Assembly: GCA_017651515.1 (NCBI GenBank)
Contig: JAGCCU010000047.1
Location: 1 to 64,000 of the forward strand
Origin: Muribaculaceae bacterium
GTDB taxonomy: Bacteria > Bacteroidota > Bacteroidia > Bacteroidales > Muribaculaceae
DNA length: 64,000 bases
Direction: 5' to 3'
A program made the position numbers and the translations under genes. Below, piece after piece: positions 59,153 through 64,000 of the stretch. How positions within the stretch are numbered: the first letter of the stretch is position 1; every line of letters begins with the position of its first letter. The notes beneath the pieces are model-generated. The model searched no databases. It saw nothing but the letters and a program-made list of their open reading frames with translations, and had not been told where the DNA came from.

Positions 59153-61507
59153 TCAGAATGGATAACCAACAGAGAAATGAAACTCACTGTCACGCGAGAA
59201 ACGAGGATTAATTAAAGGCCAATGTTCTTGTCCGCTGGCTGGATTATGGGCCTTCATACCCATATCTACTCTCAGCAGGAAATAGGTGAAGTCGAGTCGG
59301 ATACCCAAGCCATAAGCAGCTGCAAGTTGTTCGTAAAACTTGTTGAACTTAAACACGCCACCAGGCTGATCCTCATAGGATCGTATAGTCCAAATATTAC
59401 CAACGTCAATGAAAGCACCAAACTCAATTACCCAGAACAACTTTGCCCTGAATTCAACATTGGCATCAAACCTTATATCTCCGCACTGATAGATAAAGCT
59501 GTTCATAGAGGCAGAAGCATCGAAACTGCCTGGCCCAAGAGAGCGCACCCCCCACCCTCTCACACCATTTGCTCCACCAGCATAAAAACGTTTCTCAAAT
59601 GGAAGCACCGTACTATTACCATAAGGAATGGCAATACCAGCACCCACATGGAAAGCGATTGAACTTCGTGAGTCAAAATAATGTGTGAGAGAATAGTCTC
59701 CTTCGGCTTTCACATATTGTGAATAACGAATACCAAATACTTTATAGCTATCGTCAGCTTCATGATGCTGTCCAGACATTTTTGAGATACCATAAAGTAA
59801 GTTACCGGCAGTCTCGGCCGCTGCACGCCAAGTGTAGACATTTCGCTGGAAGCTGGAAGATAGCAATGTACTAGGATGCTTATTAGTCTTGTAGAAGCTG
59901 TATCCCATGCGCATAATGAAGTGGTCTTCATAGGAATACCGCAACAGAGGATTAGCAATACTGTCAAGGAAATTAGAGCGACTTTTAGGCAAATAGACAT
60001 AATTCATGTCAATCAGGTTGAATGTATGCCGCATAGTATTCTGCCTTTCACTCCAAACATATCTCCAAGCAGCACCTGCAATGATGCGCGTATATTCGGG
60101 GCGCTCCTGATAGTTAAAGCTTGTAGCCAACTCAGTACTTGCCAAAATTTTCTTCTTGAAGTCACTCTTCAGGAAAGGAAACTTGAATTTAGGGAAAGTA
60201 ATACCCACTTCTCCTGCATATTCCGAATAGTTGTTATTAATAAGTCCACTGAGATCTCCTGACAGGCGCTCGTAACTCATCCTGAACTTAGCATTAAGCA
60301 ATTCCGAACCCTTGAAAAGATTACGGTGCTTATAATCAAGCCCAATACCAAATCCAAGATCTCCTTCACTATTTGTACCTTCAAGAGAAACACTGACAGC
60401 CTGTGAGCGGTCACGTTGAAGAAGGACATAAGCATCGAGCCAAATCTTGTCATCAACAAGTCCAACCGGCTGAATATCAATGTTGATGAATTTCACTATA
60501 CCCAATCGTCCTAATGCTCTGTAAGTCCTGTTAACGTCTTCAGCGCTATAGACAGAACCACTTCTAATATAATTACATTCATCAATCTCGCTACAGCGTA
60601 AATAATGGTCATTTGAGTCGGAAAGAATAATCAGGTCTCCATAGTAGGTAGTATCAGGAGCCGAGTATGTATCACGCATTTCAATTGGGTCATAATTGGT
60701 AACGTAAGTTACATTCCTGACATAAAACGGTTTATGAGATGTGTAATATGGCATCCGCTCAGTCTGATATGGATCACGTGTGTTCAATGTTATATCTACA
60801 GCGCGGCTCCCTTGGGCAGTGTCGGCAATAAATGTTATATACTCTTTGGAAAAAGCATAATATCCACGGTTTCTCAAATTATCAGTAATCGTCTGACGCC
60901 AAGCATCAAGCTTATTATGATCAAGCAAATTGCCCACTTTTATAGGGAAAGAAGCAGAATCGGCAAGCACCTCATGTCTCAGAGTGTCGTCAGGTATATC
61001 GTAACTTATTGATAAAATATAGTAAGGCTCCCCAAGAGAAATGTCGTAGTCAACCCTAGCTTTTTTCTTGGCAGAATCGGCATCTACTCGATAGGTCACC
61101 ACATTATTCATGTAGCCACGGTTTCGAAGAGCAGAATGCAGCTGATGGGCGCTGGACTCAGTAAGCGTAGAATCGTAAATCACCGGCGCAGTCCCAATGC
61201 GTTGTATCCATCGGTTCAACCATTTAGTGGAATCATGCCCGCTCATATTATAAAGAGCCAGTTGAAGCTTCAAACCACCCAAAACCCTGTGATTTTCGGT
61301 CTGCCGCAAATAATTAAACAAGTCGGCTTTCACGATATTCTGCACAGTATCGGGCAGGTTGATACGCACCCTGTCAAGCAAGAGTTTTCCCTGCGGCACA
61401 TGCCTCGTACTGGAACAAGCCGCCAGCAATAGGATGAATGATAAAAAAGTTACAATAGCCGCCACACGTGTAGCGGTGTGACGGCTATGTATATCACGAA
61501 AAGACAT
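59153..61507 (-). CDS. tamL: TamL-type lipoprotein of the BamA/TamA (Omp85) family
   Basis: A 784-aa outer membrane protein. Unlike TamA of Proteobacteria, the signal peptide ends in lipobox LLAAC (Cys31), giving a lipid-anchored N-terminus as in the Bacteroidota TamL. POTRA-like domains span about 40-350. The C-terminal 16-stranded barrel includes KRFYAGGANGVRGWGVRSLG, with the conserved VRG-x-W/Y motif of Omp85 proteins, and ends in SVGYPF. Its presumed job is insertion or export of outer membrane and surface proteins with a TamB partner, which is not in the window. It abuts the TPR gene with no gap. Confidence 0.92.
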   Translation of the reverse strand: MSFRDIHSRHTATRVAAIVTFLSFILLLAACSSTRHVPQGKLLLDRVRINLPDTVQNIVKADLFNYLRQTENHRVLGGLKLQLALYNMSGHDSTKWLNRWIQRIGTAPVIYDSTLTESSAHQLHSALRNRGYMNNVVTYRVDADSAKKKARVDYDISLGEPYYILSISYDIPDDTLRHEVLADSASFPIKVGNLLDHNKLDAWRQTITDNLRNRGYYAFSKEYITFIADTAQGSRAVDITLNTRDPYQTERMPYYTSHKPFYVRNVTYVTNYDPIEMRDTYSAPDTTYYGDLIILSDSNDHYLRCSEIDECNYIRSGSVYSAEDVNRTYRALGRLGIVKFINIDIQPVGLVDDKIWLDAYVLLQRDRSQAVSVSLEGTNSEGDLGFGIGLDYKHRNLFKGSELLNAKFRMSYERLSGDLSGLINNNYSEYAGEVGITFPKFKFPFLKSDFKKKILASTELATSFNYQERPEYTRIIAGAAWRYVWSERQNTMRHTFNLIDMNYVYLPKSRSNFLDSIANPLLRYSYEDHFIMRMGYSFYKTNKHPSTLLSSSFQRNVYTWRAAAETAGNLLYGISKMSGQHHEADDSYKVFGIRYSQYVKAEGDYSLTHYFDSRSSIAFHVGAGIAIPYGNSTVLPFEKRFYAGGANGVRGWGVRSLGPGSFDASASMNSFIYQCGDIRFDANVEFRAKLFWVIEFGAFIDVGNIWTIRSYEDQPGGVFKFNKFYEQLAAAYGLGIRLDFTYFLLRVDMGMKAHNPASGQEHWPLINPRFSRDSEFHFSVGYPF

Positions 61508-63145
61508 TTATCGACGTTCCTGGAAATTAGTCTGATTTTGGTCTAAGATTGTTTTAAATTCAGGATATCTACGAAGGAGTTTAAGATTTACATAAGGATC
61601 CTCGTTGATATTCATTTCATAAAGGCTTCCATAACCATTAGCCAAAGCACTGCGCAGGTATTCAACAGCCATCTTGGCATCTTCATCTGTGCCAATATCG
61701 CTCATGAGTGCTGCTGCATAATAATAAGTCAAGCCTCCTGGAAGTATTCCATCTTGAATTATCTGCTTAGCCCAAGCGCGAGCTTCTTCATCCCGTCCAA
61801 TCTCATGCAAAGCAAAACCTTTCAAGCTATACATGTCACTTCCCGACAAGACAACTTTCTCAAAATCAGCAAGAGCCAAGGCAGACATGTTCAAGCGGTA
61901 CTTATTAATCCATCCACGCAGAAGCAAAGCTTCGGGATTAGAGGAATTTGCCATGAGTGCAGAATTTACACAAGAAACTGCATCATTATCTTTATGCTGC
62001 TTCAACAAAATGCGAGCTTTAGTAAGTAAAACAGCAGTATTTGATAAATTCTTTGCCAACGCCTCATTCAACACAGCTATGGCATCGTCAAAGTTATTGC
62101 CTCTTCCACGGTACTGAATAATATCGGCCTTAAGAGCGTAATAATCCATTTCATCGGGAGCGAGAGCAATAGCCTTGTTTATATTGCTGAGGGCATCATC
62201 CCACTGAGTGAGTTCATGCTGGCACTTTGCGGCATAGTAGTAAATAGAATGATAGTCATAAAGATTGTTCAAAATGATACTCTTCAAATCCTTCAAAGCC
62301 TGTCCATAGTGCTGGTGCCGCATTGCAATCATGGCACGGACATAGTAGAATGTTCCAACTCTTGGAGCCTTATCGTAGCTGTTTGCAAGAGCATCCATGA
62401 CTGCGTCATAATGAGTGTCACTCATTTCCACCAATGCATTCAGTGCATCATTGCTGTCAGTTCCAACGCTCAAAGCCGAGATAAGGTCTTGGGCTGCGGG
62501 TTCATACTGCTCCATCATCATAAGCACATTTGAACGATTGATATAAACTTGAGGCTCTGCTGTGAAGAGCTCTACTGCCCGATCAACATAGCCTGCAGCC
62601 TTCTCATAGTTATTACGAGACACTTCAATCTGAGCCATACCATACATGGCATCATAACTGAGAGGATTGTCTCGCAGAATGATTGCATAGTTACGTTCGG
62701 CCGCTGTAAGATCTCCTACTTTGTAACTTGCCTTGGCTAACATGTCGATAGTTGGCATCGAGTTTTCGTTAAGCAGAAGAGCCTGCCGCAAAGCCTCTAA
62801 CTCATTCTGATATTCAGCCTTAGCATCATAGAGAGTAGCCAGAAGCATGTAGCTGTCGTAACGCAGTTCTTTTTCCTTATTGGGAATTGCTGCAATCACC
62901 ATCTTAGCATCCTCAATGGCTTTGTCATATTCACCATTGTAATAAAGTTGGTTAGCACGGGCAAAACGGGTGTTGTAGTCACTCGGATCTTTGTCAAGAG
63001 CCTTGTTGTATACACCCATCACTGCTTCATTTATGCGATTTCTGACGCGAATATCATCGTCAGACAACTGTGCTTTCATCACCATTGGAGTTACCAACAG
63101 CATAACCAGCACTACGCATTTAAAAGAAAACAATTTTCTCATCAT
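61508..63145 (-). CDS. Exported TPR protein in the kdsA-tamL operon
   Basis: A 545-aa protein with a signal peptide (about 1-25, ending KA/Q) and about ten TPR units, for example ARANQLYYNGEYDKAIEDA and IEVSRNNYEKAAGYVDRAVE. It is likely a periplasmic scaffold. Its ATG overlaps the kdsA stop (ATGA), and its stop is directly followed by the tamL ATG, so the three are translated together; a link with TamL-dependent assembly is inferred from this. A second ATG one codon in is also possible. Confidence 0.85.
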   Translation of the reverse strand: MMRKLFSFKCVVLVMLLVTPMVMKAQLSDDDIRVRNRINEAVMGVYNKALDKDPSDYNTRFARANQLYYNGEYDKAIEDAKMVIAAIPNKEKELRYDSYMLLATLYDAKAEYQNELEALRQALLLNENSMPTIDMLAKASYKVGDLTAAERNYAIILRDNPLSYDAMYGMAQIEVSRNNYEKAAGYVDRAVELFTAEPQVYINRSNVLMMMEQYEPAAQDLISALSVGTDSNDALNALVEMSDTHYDAVMDALANSYDKAPRVGTFYYVRAMIAMRHQHYGQALKDLKSIILNNLYDYHSIYYYAAKCQHELTQWDDALSNINKAIALAPDEMDYYALKADIIQYRGRGNNFDDAIAVLNEALAKNLSNTAVLLTKARILLKQHKDNDAVSCVNSALMANSSNPEALLLRGWINKYRLNMSALALADFEKVVLSGSDMYSLKGFALHEIGRDEEARAWAKQIIQDGILPGGLTYYYAAALMSDIGTDEDAKMAVEYLRSALANGYGSLYEMNINEDPYVNLKLLRRYPEFKTILDQNQTNFQERR

Positions 63146-63969
63146 ATCTTATCAATTTTATTTATAGTCAGTTTAAGTTCTGCCAATCTAGTCAATAGCG
63201 ATTCCATCAAATCGAGCCTCAGCATATTTGCACCGTCACTCTTGGCGATGAGAGGATTTTCATGAGTCTCAATAAACAACCCATCGGCACCTACAGCAAT
63301 CGCAGCGCGGGCAATGGTCTCAATAAACTCCGGTTTTCCTCCTGTAACTCCTGCTGTTTGGTTTGGCTGTTGCAGAGAGTGTGTAACATCTACGATGACT
63401 GGAGCATATTTCTGCATTACTTTTATGCTGCGGAAATCAACCACCAAATCCTGATAGCCAAACATAGAACCACGCTCAGTAATAGTCACGTCACTTCCAC
63501 CTGCGCTTCGCACCTTGTTGACGGCATGTTCCATGGCTTGAGGAGAAAGAAATTGTCCTTTCTTAATATTAATCATTCGGCCAGTCTTAGCTGCAGCAAC
63601 AAGTAAATCGGTCTGTCTGCAAAGGAACGCTGGAATCTGTAGTATATCCACAAATTGAGCTGCCATATCGGCTTCATCAGGAGTATGTATATCGGTAAGA
63701 ACGGGTATTCCAAACTCCGTTCCTACTTTTTTCAAGATGTTCAAGGCTTTCTGGTCTCCAATTCCAGTAAACGAATCAAGCCTCGAACGGTTAGCCTTCC
63801 GATAGCTACCCTTAAACACGTACGGAATGCCCAGCCGCCGCGTGATCTCAGTCACATGCTGGGCTATTCGCATGGCCATTTCCTCTCCCTCGATTACGCA
63901 AGGTCCTGCGATAAGGAAGAATTGTCCATTTGCCGATTTAAGTGTATCTATCATTCTCTTTATCATCAT
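63142..63969 (-). CDS. kdsA: 3-deoxy-8-phosphooctulonate (KDO-8-P) synthase
   Basis: A 275-aa enzyme that condenses arabinose-5-phosphate with phosphoenolpyruvate to make KDO-8-phosphate for lipopolysaccharide. IAGPCVIE (20-27), FKGSYRKANRS (52-62), DVTHS and IETHENP are the active-site segments. The Cys24 in AGPCVIE is the metal ligand of the metal-dependent class (Asn in the E. coli, metal-independent class). First visible gene of the operon with the TPR protein, tamL, HAD phosphatase and transporter. Confidence 0.96.
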   Translation of the reverse strand: MMIKRMIDTLKSANGQFFLIAGPCVIEGEEMAMRIAQHVTEITRRLGIPYVFKGSYRKANRSRLDSFTGIGDQKALNILKKVGTEFGIPVLTDIHTPDEADMAAQFVDILQIPAFLCRQTDLLVAAAKTGRMINIKKGQFLSPQAMEHAVNKVRSAGGSDVTITERGSMFGYQDLVVDFRSIKVMQKYAPVIVDVTHSLQQPNQTAGVTGGKPEFIETIARAAIAVGADGLFIETHENPLIAKSDGANMLRLDLMESLLTRLAELKLTINKIDKI

Positions 63970-64000
63970 TATTTCGATGCAGAAGCATCAATTGCATGAA
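63969..64000 (-). CDS. Possible C-terminal end of the gene upstream of kdsA (partial)
   Basis: On the minus strand the window edge is open in the frame ending ...HAIDASASK with TAA, and the last base of that stop codon is the first base of the kdsA ATG (TAATG). Such a one-base overlap is typical of coupled genes. Only nine codons are visible, so identity cannot be given. Confidence 0.3.
   Translation of the reverse strand, partial: HAIDASASK

Noticed and set aside
1-64000. CRISPR arrays, prophage, toxin-antitoxin or known defence genes
   Set aside because: No spaced direct repeats, phage genes or defence families were seen; the only mobile DNA is the insertion-sequence end at the left edge.

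Overview
The window looks like chromosomal DNA of an anaerobic member of the Bacteroidales (Bacteroidota), plausibly Muribaculaceae or Prevotellaceae; the family is inferred and not proven. Supporting signs are an Nqr Na+-pumping complex with ApbE, pyruvate and indolepyruvate:ferredoxin oxidoreductases, a TonB/ExbB/ExbD set with long ExbD proteins, lipoprotein and BACON-domain proteins, a lipoprotein TamA (TamL type), LRR and dockerin-like secreted proteins, almost no Shine-Dalgarno sites, and repeated promoters of the Bacteroidota form TTG-N19/20-TAnnTTTG.

Layout. 1-185: right end of an IS3-family (IS150-like) element. 222-5087 (-): iorBA, trmN6, lepA. 5174-8963 (-): a three-gene unit (TPR protein, lipoprotein, metallo-beta-lactamase-fold hydrolase). 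9137-17232 (-): three large secreted proteins, two ending in the same 59-residue dockerin-like double EF-hand module. 17576-19927 (+): META-domain protein, rplY, pth. 20008-22259 (-): RNase G, a 30-residue basic mS38/COX24-like protein, HU. 22799-29146 (+): pyruvate:ferredoxin oxidoreductase and a divergent membrane pyrophosphatase. 29307-32165 (-): mtnN-luxS (methyl cycle/AI-2), a lipoprotein, a GH16 glucanase. 32334-33629 (+): B3/B4 tRNA-editing-like protein and Sua5/YrdC. 33713-36916 (-): exbB-exbD-exbD-tonB. 37280-43167 (+): nqrABCDEF. 43251-46926: threonine aldolase (-), UvrD/PcrA helicase (+), tRNA-Val (-). 47080-48065 (-): frameshifted dockerin-SUMF1 gene. 48275-50336: DJ-1 protein (+), a candidate small RNA (-), two outer membrane barrels (-). 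50481-55981 (+): apbE, PAP2-barrel protein, outer membrane protein, lipoprotein phosphoesterase, murI. 56087-56850: small TPR protein (-) and TerB-like protein (+). 56806-64000 (-): kdsA, TPR protein, tamL, HAD phosphatase, AAE-family transporter.

How it fits together. Energy metabolism is ferredoxin-centred: the two oxidoreductases make reduced ferredoxin, while Nqr (flavinylated by ApbE, encoded about 7 kb downstream of nqrF) and the membrane pyrophosphatase build ion gradients, and the ExbB/ExbD/TonB unit, divergent from nqr, spends such a gradient on outer membrane transport. Much of the rest is envelope biology: TamL, KdsA, MurI, PAP2, barrels, lipoproteins and dockerin-tagged surface proteins.

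The most unusual signals are the dockerin-like module shared by three unrelated secreted proteins with no cohesin in the window, an intragenic GC break in the largest of them, an orphan promoter with a terminator-like sequence that could make a ~70-nt RNA beside the DJ-1 gene, the membrane pyrophosphatase with a K+-independence lysine and divergent active-site loops, and two strong Shine-Dalgarno sites in a lineage that rarely uses them.
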